A stretch of 64,000 nt of DNA from Fluctibacter halophilus (GCF_020687825.1 NZ_JAJEWP010000001.1:807888-871887), one strand, 5' to 3'. Shown: positions 8,792 through 17,775, counted from the first letter of the stretch. The notes: generated by a model not told the origin, from the letters alone. Numbers and translations are program-made.

Positions 8792-9547
8792 ATGTCTGAC
8801 ACAGAGAAACAAAGCCTGCGATTAAATTGTGACTTGGGTGAAAGTTTTGGTCCATGGCAAATGGGCGATGACGATCGGATCATGCCATTTGTGGACATGG
8901 CCTCCGTCGCCTGTGGTTTTCATGCCGGCGATCCGTTGGTCATTCAGCGCGCAATCCGCTTCAGCAAGGTGCACGGTGTCGGTTTAGGTGCGCACCCTGC
9001 ATATCCTGATTTGCAAGGTTTTGGACGACGTAGCATGCAACTGAGTCGCTCAGAGTTGATTGCCATGCTGCATTATCAGGTTGCCGCGCTCGACGGCATG
9101 GCCGCTTGCCAGGATGTCAGTCTGCAATACATTAAACCCCATGGTGCACTGTACAATGACATGATGCGCGATGAAGCCATTCTGCTCAGTGTGTTACAAG
9201 CCGTCGCCGACTACCATCGACCTCTGCCGCTGGTGGTGCAGGCCACAGAACAATGGCAACACCATCAGAGCCTTGCGCAGCCACTTGGGGTCATGTTGTG
9301 GTTTGAGGCATTTGCTGATCGCCGTTATGGTGATGATGGCCGGCTGTTGCCCCGTCATCAACCTGGTGCAGTACTGGGAATTGAACAAATGCTGGGGCAG
9401 GTTCAGCAACTGATGACAACACAGACCATCACCAGTCTGTCCGGCCGTACCTTGCACGTTAAAGCCGATACTTTGTGCGTACACGGGGACAATGATGATG
9501 CTATCGCCGGGGTTAAGGCCATTCGTGAGCTGTTGGCCAGTTCATGA
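8792..9547 (+). CDS. pxpA: 5-oxoprolinase subunit A (LamB/YcsF family)
   Basis: This 251-residue LamB/YcsF protein is the PxpA subunit of the ATP-dependent prokaryotic 5-oxoprolinase PxpABC, which opens pyroglutamate to glutamate. The N-terminal signature LRLNCDLGESFGPW is followed by VACGFHAGDP and GAHPAYPDLQGFGRR, which contribute the metal- and substrate-binding residues of this beta/alpha barrel. KPHGALYNDM and the late VHGDN are also conserved. It is the first gene of a five-gene operon, and its TGA overlaps the ATG of pxpB by four bases. Its upstream region is shared with the divergent cvfB-like gene. Confidence 0.95.
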   Translation: MSDTEKQSLRLNCDLGESFGPWQMGDDDRIMPFVDMASVACGFHAGDPLVIQRAIRFSKVHGVGLGAHPAYPDLQGFGRRSMQLSRSELIAMLHYQVAALDGMAACQDVSLQYIKPHGALYNDMMRDEAILLSVLQAVADYHRPLPLVVQATEQWQHHQSLAQPLGVMLWFEAFADRRYGDDGRLLPRHQPGAVLGIEQMLGQVQQLMTTQTITSLSGRTLHVKADTLCVHGDNDDAIAGVKAIRELLASS

Positions 9548-10248
9548 CCGTGAAGATAGTGACAGCGGGTGTCGATGGCGTGATAGTTTACGCCGCGGTG
9601 GATGGCCTGGAACAAGCCCATCAACAGGTGTGTGGATGGCAGCATACCCTTGAACAAGCGGCCCCTGCCTGGCTGCAGGACAGTGTGGTGTCGTACCGTT
9701 CCTTGTACCTTCAGTACGATGTGCAACGGGTGGACCATCTGTTTGTCAGGCATTGGCTGATGCAACATTGTGTGGGCACCGAAACAACGCCCGCTGCAAA
9801 CGCGCCGCCTCCAAAAGTGCACACATTGCCGGTCTGCTACAGCTTGCCGGATGATCATGACAGAGCTCGCATTGCCGAGCATCACGGGATTAGCGAACAA
9901 CAGGTCATCGATCGTCACTGCCAACAGGAATACCGGGTCTATGCCCTGGGCTTTGCGCCTGGTTTCGCTTTTCTCGGCGAAGTGGAGCCGGGGTTGGCCA
10001 TGCCTCGCTTGCCAACTCCCCGGCAACGGGTTCCGGCTGGTGCGGTGGCGATAGCCGATCGTCAAACCGCTATCTATCCGACCCAATCGCCAGGGGGCTG
10101 GAACATTATCGGCCGATGTCCGGTGACCCTATTCAATGCTGGGCGCAATCCACCGGCATTGCTACGTGTGGGTGACACGGTGCGCTTTAAGGCTATCACG
10201 GCCGACGATTTTGAGCGTCTGTGGTCAGAGCGAGGGAACCATGACTGA
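9544..10248 (+). CDS. pxpB: 5-oxoprolinase subunit B (KipI/allophanate hydrolase subunit 1 family)
   Basis: This 234-residue PxpB subunit, of the KipI/AHS1 family, works with PxpC as the ATP-using part of 5-oxoprolinase. The family motif YALGFAPGFAFLGEV lies around residues 133-147, followed by PRQRVPAGAVAIADRQTAIY and SPGGWNIIGRCP, the standard C-terminal cyclophilin-like core. In Bacillus the homologue KipI is also known as a kinase inhibitor, but the neighbours pxpA and pxpC point to the oxoprolinase role here. The start overlaps the pxpA stop (ATGA), and the stop lies inside the beginning of pxpC. Confidence 0.94.
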   Translation: MTVKIVTAGVDGVIVYAAVDGLEQAHQQVCGWQHTLEQAAPAWLQDSVVSYRSLYLQYDVQRVDHLFVRHWLMQHCVGTETTPAANAPPPKVHTLPVCYSLPDDHDRARIAEHHGISEQQVIDRHCQQEYRVYALGFAPGFAFLGEVEPGLAMPRLPTPRQRVPAGAVAIADRQTAIYPTQSPGGWNIIGRCPVTLFNAGRNPPALLRVGDTVRFKAITADDFERLWSERGNHD

Positions 10249-11212
10249 CAAGGCAGTGTTGCGTATCACCCAGGCCTCAATGCAGACCTTATTGACCGAT
10301 CGCGGACGACAAGGGGCCGGGCGTCAGGGACTGAGTCAAGGTGGGGCTGTGGATGGCTACAGTTTTGATTGGGCTTCACACTTGGTCGGACAAGCGGCTG
10401 ATAGTGCCGGTCTGGAAATCCTGATCGGACCTTTGGCACTGGATGTTCTGCAGGACTGTCAGGTTGCGATAACGGGCGCACCGGGTGACATATTGCTCGA
10501 CGGCGTTGCCCAACCGTCGTGGCAAACCCTGTCACTCAAGGCTGGCCAACACCTGGTGATCGGCCAGTGTGATGCTGGTTTACGTCGCTACCTGGCGGTC
10601 GGTGGTGGTTTCCAGGGGTGCATTCAGTTTGGCTGTGTCACAACGGTACCCAGAGAACACTTGGGCGGCTTATGCGGAGATGGCGCTGCCCTGCAGCAGG
10701 GCGATGTCCTGACCCTAGCCCGGCAACCGACGTTTATCCCTCACTTGTCAGTGCCCGAGGCCGCACGGCCGGACTTTCCCGATCAGCTATGCGTGCAAGT
10801 GGTGATGGGGTATCAGTATGATCTGTTCAGTTCGAGTGCGGTGCGGCAATTTGGCCTGTCGCAATACACCGTCAGTCAGCGCGCTGATCGCATGGGGGTC
10901 AGATTGACAGGACCGGCGATTGAGAGCCCGGTGACGCAGATGGCATCGGAAGGCATCGGTCTTGGTGCGGTGCAGATCCCCGCGGATGGACAACCCATCG
11001 TGATGCTCAATGATCGGCAAAGCATCGGTGGATATCCTAAAATAGGCAGTGTATACCCGCGGGATTGTCAACGTCTGGCCCAGTTGGCACCAGGCGCTCG
11101 GCTACGCTTTTCAACCTGCAGTGTTTTTGACGCCGACAACCGGTTTCACCTCGAACGGGCACAATGGCAGCACTGGTTAGCTCAGATGATTTCAACGGCG
11201 GGAGAAAAGTAA
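10241..11212 (+). CDS. pxpC: 5-oxoprolinase subunit C (KipA, biotin-dependent carboxyltransferase-like)
   Basis: This 323-residue subunit belongs to the KipA/AHS2 family (cyclophilin-like carboxyltransferase fold) and completes PxpABC. The conserved GRQGLSQGGAVDGYSFDWA segment is near residues 27-46, and later RADRMGVRLTGP and SEGIGLGAVQIPADGQPIVMLNDRQ are typical of the family. I chose the ATG at 10241, preceded by GAGGGAACC, over a reading that begins about 35 codons earlier inside pxpB. With this start it overlaps pxpB by eight bases (ATGACTGA). Its TAA shares one base with the next start (TAATG), so coupling continues down the operon. Confidence 0.94.
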   Translation: MTDKAVLRITQASMQTLLTDRGRQGAGRQGLSQGGAVDGYSFDWASHLVGQAADSAGLEILIGPLALDVLQDCQVAITGAPGDILLDGVAQPSWQTLSLKAGQHLVIGQCDAGLRRYLAVGGGFQGCIQFGCVTTVPREHLGGLCGDGAALQQGDVLTLARQPTFIPHLSVPEAARPDFPDQLCVQVVMGYQYDLFSSSAVRQFGLSQYTVSQRADRMGVRLTGPAIESPVTQMASEGIGLGAVQIPADGQPIVMLNDRQSIGGYPKIGSVYPRDCQRLAQLAPGARLRFSTCSVFDADNRFHLERAQWQHWLAQMISTAGEK

Positions 11213-12057
11213 TGACGGATGTGTACCTGAACGGGACCTTTTTACCGCTGTGCGAGGCACATCTGTCACCACTGGATAGGGGATTCTTATTCGGTGACGG
11301 TGCTTACGAAGTCATTCCTGCGTTTGCGGGTAAACCTGTCGCTACTCGTTTGCACCTGCAACGGCTGGCCAACAGTCTTGCCGCACTGCGTATCGACATG
11401 CCTTTGTCACCCAGCCAATGGCAGGATATTATCGAACGCCTGTTGGCGGCCCATGGTGCAGAGGATGTGGCCATCTACCTGCACGTGTCCCGTGGCGTGG
11501 ATAGTCGCCGTTACCATGGCTTTTCCAATCAACTGACGCCGACGGTGTTTGCGATGACCTACGCGCTGCCACCAAGACTGGCCGAGGGACAAGGGCTGCG
11601 AGTGATCACTGAACAAGATCAGCGCTGGCGGCATTGTCATATTAAATCGACCTCGTTATTGGGCCACGTGTTGCATTTTCAGCACGGCAAAGATCAGCAC
11701 GCGGATGAAGTGTTGTTGTTCAATCAGCAGGATGAACTGACCGAGGCTGCCGCTTGTAACGCGTTCGTGGTGATAAAGGATGAAATCTGGACACCGGCGC
11801 TGGATCAACAGAAACTGGCCGGTATTACCCGACAGGTATTAATTGATTGTGTGCGCAAGGATGGCGTGTTTACGGTAAGAGAGGGTACAATCACCCGCCA
11901 GCAGGTGATGGAGGCCAACGAAGTGTGGCTTACCAGTTCAACCCGCAATGTTCAGCCGGTGATCAGCATCGATGATCAGCCCGTCAATGACGGTCAGGTG
12001 GGTGATATCTGGCGCGTGGTTTCGTCATTGTTTGAACAACATAAATTTTCCTATTGA
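11212..12057 (+). CDS. dat: D-amino acid aminotransferase (class IV PLP enzyme)
   Basis: This 281-residue fold-type IV aminotransferase is most like D-alanine aminotransferase, which interconverts D-alanine plus 2-oxoglutarate with pyruvate plus D-glutamate. The N-terminal SPLDRGFLFGDGAYEV is the family signature. The PLP lysine should be Lys145 in HCHIKSTSLLG, matching the CDIKSLNLLG segment of the Bacillus enzyme. LTEAAACNAFVV and VWLTSSTRNVQPV complete the cofactor site. Branched-chain aminotransferase or aminodeoxychorismate lyase are family alternatives, but the RGV..R and IKS context favours the D-specific enzyme. The start ATG at 11212 overlaps pxpC by one base and has GGGAGAAAAGTA upstream. 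It sits between oxoprolinase and alanine racemase genes. Confidence 0.87.
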   Translation: MTDVYLNGTFLPLCEAHLSPLDRGFLFGDGAYEVIPAFAGKPVATRLHLQRLANSLAALRIDMPLSPSQWQDIIERLLAAHGAEDVAIYLHVSRGVDSRRYHGFSNQLTPTVFAMTYALPPRLAEGQGLRVITEQDQRWRHCHIKSTSLLGHVLHFQHGKDQHADEVLLFNQQDELTEAAACNAFVVIKDEIWTPALDQQKLAGITRQVLIDCVRKDGVFTVREGTITRQQVMEANEVWLTSSTRNVQPVISIDDQPVNDGQVGDIWRVVSSLFEQHKFSY

Positions 12058-12104
12058 GTGCCCACAGCGAGGGCGTTGATTGCCCCGGAGTAAAGCAGTT
12101 ACCG

Positions 12105-13190
12105 ATGAGTCGACCCACTGAAATTACCATCGATCTTCAGGCCTTGAGTCACAATGTCACCCTGACCGAAGGGTTGGCCCCAAACAGTCATCATATGGCC
12201 GTTATCAAGGCGGACGCATACGGTCATGGCGCCTGTGATATCGCCCGTGCGTTAGAGGGAAGGGTGCGGCTGTTCGCGGTCAGTAGTCTTGACGAAGCCG
12301 TTGTGCTGCGTGATGAAGGCATTCACACTCCCATTTTGCTGCTGGAAGGCTGCTTTGATGACGGTGAGCTGAAAACGGCCAGCGCGTTGGGTTTCCACAC
12401 GGTACTGCATAACGAAAGCCAGTTGACGGCGTTGCAGCGGGTGCCCCTGAACAGCCCCATGCATGTGTGGCTGAAAGTGGATACAGGGATGCATCGGCTG
12501 GGCATTCCCAGTGAACGGGTACATCAGGTGTTTGAAAAACTGCGCGGCTGTGAAAACGTGGAGGATATTACTCTGCTGACCCACCTTGCCTGCGCCGACA
12601 GTGTTGATACGGCAATGACAGTGCGTCAATTAGACCGTTTCAGGCAGGTGATGTCGTCATTACCGACCGGACTGCCGCGCAGCATCGCCAACTCTGCAGC
12701 GATTCTGGCCCATCCACAGTCCCACACGGAATGGAATCGGCCCGGGATCATGTTGTATGGCTTAAGCCCATTTGAGCATGCACATCCTGCAGCCGACCGC
12801 CTTAAACCGGTGATGACCTTTCACTCTGAAGTGATCGCCGTTCGAGACATTCCCCGGGGTGAGTCGGTGGGTTATGGTGCCGTATGGACAGCCACGCGCC
12901 CCTCAACCATCGCGACCGTGGCAGTTGGGTATGGTGATGGCTACCCACGCAATGCGCGTAATGGCACGCCGGTGTTAGTCAAAGGCCAGCGGGCGTCGTT
13001 AGCGGGTCGTGTATCGATGGACATGATCACCGTTGATGTGACCGAGATAGGCGATGTGAAGGTCGGTGATCCCGTTGAACTGTGGGGCCAACAGCTCAAT
13101 GCGAATGAGGTTGCCCAATGGGCAGATACAATAGGTTATGAATTGGTGACGCGGATGCCAAAGCGCACGCCGCGTCGTATAGTGACTTAG
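12105..13190 (+). CDS. alr: Alanine racemase
   Basis: This 361-residue fold-type III PLP enzyme interconverts L- and D-alanine for peptidoglycan. Lys35 in MAVIKADAYGHG is the PLP Schiff-base residue, and the second catalytic Tyr lies in ESVGYGAVWTA near residue 260. The C-terminal beta domain includes GRVSMDMITVDV, the usual active-site Met-Asp-Met segment of the partner subunit. I chose the ATG at 12105, giving the typical length of about 360, over an upstream TTG that overlaps the dat stop. It is the last gene of the pxp-dat-alr operon. Its stop codon overlaps the stop codon of fur on the other strand, so the two mRNAs converge without a separate terminator. Confidence 0.96.
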   Translation: MSRPTEITIDLQALSHNVTLTEGLAPNSHHMAVIKADAYGHGACDIARALEGRVRLFAVSSLDEAVVLRDEGIHTPILLLEGCFDDGELKTASALGFHTVLHNESQLTALQRVPLNSPMHVWLKVDTGMHRLGIPSERVHQVFEKLRGCENVEDITLLTHLACADSVDTAMTVRQLDRFRQVMSSLPTGLPRSIANSAAILAHPQSHTEWNRPGIMLYGLSPFEHAHPAADRLKPVMTFHSEVIAVRDIPRGESVGYGAVWTATRPSTIATVAVGYGDGYPRNARNGTPVLVKGQRASLAGRVSMDMITVDVTEIGDVKVGDPVELWGQQLNANEVAQWADTIGYELVTRMPKRTPRRIVT

Positions 13191-13609
13191 TTTTCGTCGC
13201 AGTTGCCGTCGGTGCATTCGCCGTAAAGATACAAGCTGTGGTGGGTGAGCTTCATTTTGTTCTGCGCAGCCACCGCTTCCTGACGTTCTTCAATCAGCGG
13301 GTCTTCAAACTCAATCACTTTGCCACACTTCAGACACACCAGATGATCGTGGTGTTCTTTGTGGCTGATTTCAAATACGGATTTACCACCTTCGAAGTGG
13401 TGACGGTTAAGGATCCCGGCATCATCGAACTGGTTGAGCACTCGGTACACCGTTGCCAGACCGATTTCTTCGCCTTGCTCAATCAGGATTTTATAAACGT
13501 CTTCCGCGCTAATGTGCTGGTTCTTGGGCTCCTGAAGGATCTCCAGGATTTTCAGGCGGGGAAGGGTGACCTTAAGGCCGGCTTTTTTCAGCTCTTTATT
13601 TTGATCCAT
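13187..13609 (-). CDS. fur: Ferric uptake regulator
   Basis: This 140-residue iron-responsive repressor matches Escherichia coli Fur from the start (MDQNKELKKAGLKVTLPRLKILEIL). The winged helix covers about residues 1-80 (HISAEDVYKILIEQGEEIGLATVYRVLNQF). Metal-site residues include HKEHHDHLVC. Two CxxC-type pairs are present: CLKCG near residue 95 and the C-terminal CTDGNCDEN. The start was chosen by similarity; an in-frame upstream extension lacks family resemblance. The gene overlaps alr by four bases at the 3' ends. A -10-like TATAAT lies 31 bases upstream. Confidence 0.97.
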   Translation of the reverse strand: MDQNKELKKAGLKVTLPRLKILEILQEPKNQHISAEDVYKILIEQGEEIGLATVYRVLNQFDDAGILNRHHFEGGKSVFEISHKEHHDHLVCLKCGKVIEFEDPLIEERQEAVAAQNKMKLTHHSLYLYGECTDGNCDEN

Positions 13610-13639
13610 GGGCATACACTTAACAAAAATGTGACGGTT

Positions 13640-13645
13640 ATTATA
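13640..13645 (-). promoter_or_regulatory. Putative fur -10 box
   Basis: Read on the minus strand this is TATAAT in the context CCCTATAATAACC, about 30 bases before the fur ATG. No strong -35 element at 17 bases is obvious, so the promoter may rely on other contacts. Confidence 0.45.
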
Positions 13646-13826
13646 GGGAACTGACACAGATTTAAAAGACAAACCGGCAGAAATTGCCCATCGCAGAAGT
13701 AGACTAAAGACGTGTTGTCTGTCGTTGCCGTAGGCGTTTCAATATTGAGGGTGTACAAATCATCAACAATTCGCCGCATTTTTCGCTAAGAACGCGACAT
13801 TATTCAGTTTTTTTGCCGGAAAATGT

Positions 13827-13853
13827 TAAAAAATCGTTGCTTTGGGGCGATAA
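13827..13853 (+). promoter_or_regulatory. Sigma-28 (FliA)-type promoter of the chemoreceptor gene
   Basis: TAAAAAAT (13827-13834), exactly 11 bases, then GGCGATAA (13846-13853) fits the flagellar sigma-28 consensus TAAAGTTT-N11-GCCGATAA, with the -10 matching at seven of eight positions. It directly precedes a methyl-accepting chemotaxis gene, a typical FliA target. Transcription would begin near 13860, which favours the second ATG (13884) as the translation start. Confidence 0.75.
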
Positions 13854-13883
13854 TGAAAGCAAAGAAAAATGCATAAAAGTGGT

Positions 13884-15893
13884 ATGAAGATTTCAGTTGT
13901 CGGAAAAATCATTTCGGGATTCGCGGTGTTGGGCTGCTTGCTGCTGTTCACCAATGTTATCTCTTATTTCGGTCTGGCAGACATTCGCCAGTCAGCGATT
14001 TCTGTTGTCGAACAGAAAATGCCGGTGCAGAGCCAGATGCTGGCGGTACAAACGGGCATCCTGTCACTTGCCAAAACCACCACCAATGGCTATTTCAAAA
14101 ACCATTCCCAGGGCTTGCGTGAAAACCGAACTTTATTTGACCAGCAGGCCACAGCATTCGAGCAAGAGCTGGATACCCTGGGCGGCCTGATTGATGGCAC
14201 AAACGGTGACTATTCGACCGGCAAGGAACAGGCGCAACGCTATTTGCAGTTCAGTCGGCAAATGTATCAAGCGCGACAACAACAGCTGGCCTTGTCCGAA
14301 CAGATCCAGGCCCGTTCTCAGGACCTGCTGGCCATCGCCGATGAAGCCAGTGCGCTGGTGCTGGATTTGACCTATCTGGAAAGCGACTCTCCAAGCCTGG
14401 AGACCCTGATTGGTACTGGAACCAATATCGACAACAAAATCCTGCCGATTTTTAACTCCATCAAAGAATACGTCAAAGTCACCGATGCTGAGCTCAGCCA
14501 AACCATCCAGGGCGACATCGAATTTGCCCTGAGCAACATTGATGCAGATGCGCAGTACCTGAACCGTTTGGGCGAAGAAATCGAAACCGATGGCATCATC
14601 GACAGTTTTAACCAGCAGTTTGAGGCGCTAAAGCAAGGGTTTAGTGAGGCTCAGGGCCTGTTCGCTCTGCAGCAGCAGAAAATCCAGCTGATTGCAGAAG
14701 CCGAGCAGCATATGCTGGAGGCGGAGCAGGCCATGGACGGGTCGATTGACGCGTTTTCTGCTTTGTTTGGCGATATCAATACCGATACCTTGGCCGGCCA
14801 GAACGCCATTCTGGATGCGGTACAAAGCAACATTTGGAAAGGCGTTGTCATCATGGTTGTTGCCCTGGCGGCAGTGGTTTTGCTGGGGTCATTGGCGGCT
14901 CGAAGCATTGCCAAGCCATTGGCGAGAATAAACCGCAGCTTACGCATTATCTCCAGTGGTGATTTAACCCATAAAGCCCGCGATGACGGCAATGATGAGT
15001 TTGCGGTATTGGCCGGCAGTGTAAACCAGTTGTCAGACAGTCTGCATCAGGTGGTGAGCCAGATCATCACTCAGGAAGCGGAACTGGAAGCGGCAACCCG
15101 TGAAAGTGTTGCGTTGGGCGATAAAACCCTGCAGCAGGTAGATTTGCAGCGTGAGCAGGTTAATACCACCGCACGCAATACCGAAGCGATCCGCAGCAAG
15201 AGTCAGGGCAATTTGCAACAAATTCAACATGCCATGGAGCAGTTGGATGATGTGTCCCGCCAAAGTCGGGCGGTATCTGAACAGGTGCAACGGTGCCGAC
15301 AGCAAATTGAACAGCAAAGTCAGCAATCAGAACAGTCCTCTGAGATTATTCATCGTCTGGAAGATAACAGTCGCAAAATTGGCAGTATTCTGGATGTGAT
15401 CAAAACCATCGCGGAACAGACCAATTTGCTGGCGTTGAATGCCGCAATTGAAGCTGCCAGGGCGGGTGAGCAGGGCAGGGGGTTTGCGGTGGTTGCCGAT
15501 GAAGTCAGAACCCTTGCCAATCGGACGCAAAACTCCACCGAAGAAATTGAAGGTATGATTGATTCGTTGCAAGCAGATGCGCAACAGGCGGTCAATGCCA
15601 TAGGCCTGGGCACTGAGCAATCGCGGGAAAGTGTCGAACAGATCAAGCAGGTCAACGAGCAAGTCAATACCATCGGTAAGGTCATCTCACAGCTCAACGA
15701 CGTGAATCAGCATATCGTTTCCGATACCCACGAACAGGATGACCTGTTGCAAAGTGTCGCTGACAGCCTGACCCGCATCGTCGAACTGGCCGAAGAGAGC
15801 GCCACAAGCACCCAGCAATCCACTCAGGGCGCCAAGCAAGTCGACAGTCTGATGCGTAATCTGAGCGAAGCGGTGAAGACGTTTAAGCTGTAA
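13884..15893 (+). CDS. Methyl-accepting chemotaxis protein
   Basis: This is a membrane chemoreceptor of 669 residues that signals through CheW/CheA to the flagellar motor. The layout is TM1 (about residues 5-30), a periplasmic sensing region of about 285 residues that is mostly helical and of unrecognised ligand, TM2 near residue 320 ([15 protein letters not shown]), a HAMP domain, and the long cytoplasmic coiled coil. The hairpin tip is canonical: [20 protein letters not shown], then [15 protein letters not shown]. No C-terminal receptor pentapeptide for CheR/CheB docking is seen. An ATG at 13869 is also possible, but the predicted sigma-28 transcript would leave almost no leader for it. The gene separates fldA from fur, which are neighbours in many relatives. 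A strong terminator follows. Confidence 0.94.
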   Translation: MKISVVGKIISGFAVLGCLLLFTNVISYFGLADIRQSAISVVEQKMPVQSQMLAVQTGILSLAKTTTNGYFKNHSQGLRENRTLFDQQATAFEQELDTLGGLIDGTNGDYSTGKEQAQRYLQFSRQMYQARQQQLALSEQIQARSQDLLAIADEASALVLDLTYLESDSPSLETLIGTGTNIDNKILPIFNSIKEYVKVTDAELSQTIQGDIEFALSNIDADAQYLNRLGEEIETDGIIDSFNQQFEALKQGFSEAQGLFALQQQKIQLIAEAEQHMLEAEQAMDGSIDAFSALFGDINTDTLAGQNAILDAVQSNIWKGVVIMVVALAAVVLLGSLAARSIAKPLARINRSLRIISSGDLTHKARDDGNDEFAVLAGSVNQLSDSLHQVVSQIITQEAELEAATRESVALGDKTLQQVDLQREQVNTTARNTEAIRSKSQGNLQQIQHAMEQLDDVSRQSRAVSEQVQRCRQQIEQQSQQSEQSSEIIHRLEDNSRKIGSILDVIKTIAEQTNLLALNAAIEAARAGEQGRGFAVVADEVRTLANRTQNSTEEIEGMIDSLQADAQQAVNAIGLGTEQSRESVEQIKQVNEQVNTIGKVISQLNDVNQHIVSDTHEQDDLLQSVADSLTRIVELAEESATSTQQSTQGAKQVDSLMRNLSEAVKTFKL

Positions 15894-15915
15894 TCGTTAG
15901 ATGAGGCAGTAAAGC

Positions 15916-15942
15916 AAAAAGGCGCCAAAGGCGCCTTTTTTA
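15916..15942 (+). terminator. Intrinsic terminator of the chemoreceptor gene
   Basis: GGCGCC-AAA-GGCGCC (15921-15935), preceded by five A and followed by TTTTTT. It may also serve the convergent fldA transcript from the other strand. Confidence 0.85.
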
Positions 15943-15966
15943 ATGTAATGATGTTGGCCAGTCAAA

Positions 15967-16491
15967 TCAGGCAAGCTCAGACAGGCACATTTCATCGAAC
16001 ACTTGTTTGCACCATGCTTTTACCCGTTGCTCGGTAAGTTCAGGTTGACGGTCTTCATCAATGCCCAAACCGACAAAATGGTTGTCATCGGCCATTCCTT
16101 TCGACGCTTCAAAATCGTAACCATCGGTCGACCAGTGACCAATAATGATGGCGCCACGGGCTTCAACAATGTCACGGATCATACCCATCGCATCGAGGAA
16201 ATATTCAGCGTAGTCTTCCTGATCACCACAACCAAAAATGGCCACCAGTTTATCGGTGAAATCAATTTCTTCCAGCTCAGGAAAGAAGTCGTCCCAATCG
16301 CACTGGGCTTCGCCGTAGTACCAGGTGGGAATACCAAACATCAATAAGTCGAAGTTGGCGATGTCTTCTTTGCTGCTTTTGGCGATGTCATGAACGTCTA
16401 TCAGGTGTTTACCCAGTTCTTTTTGGATCATCTTGGCAACATGCTCGGTATTGCCGGTATCGCTGCCAAAGAAAAGACCTACGCTTGCCAT
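15967..16491 (-). CDS. fldA: Flavodoxin I, long-chain type
   Basis: This 174-residue FMN electron carrier donates low-potential electrons, for example to radical-SAM and methionine synthase systems. The phosphate-binding loop is GLFFGSDTGNTEHVAK (residues 5-20). The FMN-stacking aromatic regions are PTWYYGEAQCDWDDF and GCGDQEDYAEYF, and the long-chain insertion (HWSTDGYDFEASKGM) is present. It follows the DUF2788 gene by 34 bases on the same strand and is probably cotranscribed. In many gammaproteobacteria fldA lies directly before fur; here the chemoreceptor gene lies between them on the opposite strand. Confidence 0.96.
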   Translation of the reverse strand: MASVGLFFGSDTGNTEHVAKMIQKELGKHLIDVHDIAKSSKEDIANFDLLMFGIPTWYYGEAQCDWDDFFPELEEIDFTDKLVAIFGCGDQEDYAEYFLDAMGMIRDIVEARGAIIIGHWSTDGYDFEASKGMADDNHFVGLGIDEDRQPELTEQRVKAWCKQVFDEMCLSELA

Positions 16492-16525
16492 GTGTGTGAT
16501 TACCTCAAAGTTTGGTTAAATGGCG

Positions 16526-16762
16526 CTAACTGCCGATGCCACTGGATTGCCAGAACAATTGAATGATCCCTTTGGCGATAAAGCCCGCCGCACCTAAAAA
16601 TAGCACGAGATATGCGACTGCGCGTCCCAGGGCAGGCACATCGTTCTTTTTCAGTACGTCATGAACGGCGAAAAACATCAGCACGAAAAGTGCGGCCATG
16701 GCCAGGTTCATAACGATGGCTTCGATCTGTTCGTAATGTTCGGCTAACACGGACAACGCCAC
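16526..16762 (-). CDS. DUF2788 small membrane protein
   Basis: This 78-residue protein has two predicted membrane helices (MNLAMAALFVLMFFAV and AVAYLVLFLGAAGFIAKGI) joined by the hydrophilic segment HDVLKKNDVPALGR, which is characteristic of the DUF2788 family found next to fldA in Shewanella and Alteromonas relatives. Its function is unknown. The start is GTG with no clear ribosome site, so the N-terminus is uncertain. It is located between ybfF and fldA, all on the minus strand. Confidence 0.82.
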   Translation of the reverse strand: MALSVLAEHYEQIEAIVMNLAMAALFVLMFFAVHDVLKKNDVPALGRAVAYLVLFLGAAGFIAKGIIQLFWQSSGIGS

Positions 16763-16873
16763 AGTAATTAAAAACGGCGCGCACTATAGCACAACCGTGT
16801 GTTTTTGAGAATCAATGTCATTGATGCAATGTAAAAACCTTTGATGATGGGCGAGGGCTACCCAGTATCCTTC

Positions 16874-17656
16874 TCAGCCTTGCTCAACGGTGTCGATAAA
16901 ACGTGACACGACACGGGCGAACGCCTCCGGCTTTTCGGCATGTAACCAATGGCCGGTTGCCGCGATAATTTTGGCCGAACTGTTGGGGAAGCGACGCTTG
17001 ATATCGGCCTGATGTTGCGGTCCCAGGTAATCCGAGCGCTCACCTTTTATGAACAGTGTTGGACCCTCATACGGCTCCCTGTCGGGAATTGCGTCTGAAA
17101 GCAGGGCATAGTCACGCTGTAACAGGGAGAGGTTGAAGCGCCATTGCCAGCTATGATTGTCAGCATACAGGCTTTTGAGCAGAAACTGGCGTACACCGGG
17201 TTCGGTGATGTGTTGTTTGAGTTGCTGGTCAGCATCCTGTCGTCGAGTGATGGTATCCAGCGTAACGCCTGTGAGGGCGGCCAGCACATTCTGGTGCCTG
17301 GGCGAATAGGCAGTGGGGGCTATATCGGCGACGATCAGGCTTGTGGCCCGTTTTGGCGATTGCTGTGCCAATGTCATCATCACCTTGCCGCCTAATGAGT
17401 GACCAAGCAAGTGAGCTTGTTGAATATTCGCCTGGTCAAGTACCGCTTCTACCCGCTGTGCCCAGTCTGTAAAACTAAACCTGTCGGTACGGGGAGACAA
17501 GCCATGATCAGGCAGATCGATATTGACAATATTGAATTGATTCTGCAGGGCTCTTTTTACACCGTTAAGATTGTCCAGGCTACCAAACAAGCCGTGCAAC
17601 AATACCAGCCATGGGGCATTTTCATCTGTCGTTGTAATTTCATGATTCAGCAACAT
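16874..17656 (-). CDS. ybfF: Alpha/beta-hydrolase, YbfF-type esterase
   Basis: This 260-residue hydrolase resembles E. coli YbfF, an esterase with activity on acyl-CoA and similar thioesters. The oxyanion region is WLVLLHGLFGSLDN (about residues 16-30), the nucleophile elbow is LLGHSLGGKV, and the His is in ATGHWLHAEKPEAF near the C-terminus. The ATG at 17654-17656, preceded by GAGGCGAATTG, was chosen over an adjacent upstream TTG. The ybfF-fldA-fur neighbourhood is old and conserved in gammaproteobacteria. The natural substrate is unknown. Confidence 0.9.
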   Translation of the reverse strand: MLLNHEITTTDENAPWLVLLHGLFGSLDNLNGVKRALQNQFNIVNIDLPDHGLSPRTDRFSFTDWAQRVEAVLDQANIQQAHLLGHSLGGKVMMTLAQQSPKRATSLIVADIAPTAYSPRHQNVLAALTGVTLDTITRRQDADQQLKQHITEPGVRQFLLKSLYADNHSWQWRFNLSLLQRDYALLSDAIPDREPYEGPTLFIKGERSDYLGPQHQADIKRRFPNSSAKIIAATGHWLHAEKPEAFARVVSRFIDTVEQG

Positions 17657-17727
17657 CAATTCGCCTCATAATTTCAAGGTTCAATCATTAATTAAGTGGG
17701 CACAATTAAAATGATTGGTTATCGGAT

Positions 17728-17756
17728 AAAAAAAAAGCCGCGATGCGACTTTTTTA
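17728..17756 (-). terminator. Intrinsic terminator of hns
   Basis: On the minus strand AAGTCGC-ATC-GCGGCTT (one G-U pair) is followed by a run of T (the A-run at 17728-17734 on the plus strand). It lies 20 bases after the hns stop. Confidence 0.75.
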
Positions 17757-17775
17757 AAATGTAGCAAATTTGCGA

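Noticed and set aside
12054-12104. Alternative TTG start of alr overlapping the dat stop
   Set aside because: The extension has no family similarity; ATG at 12105 gives the normal alanine racemase length.
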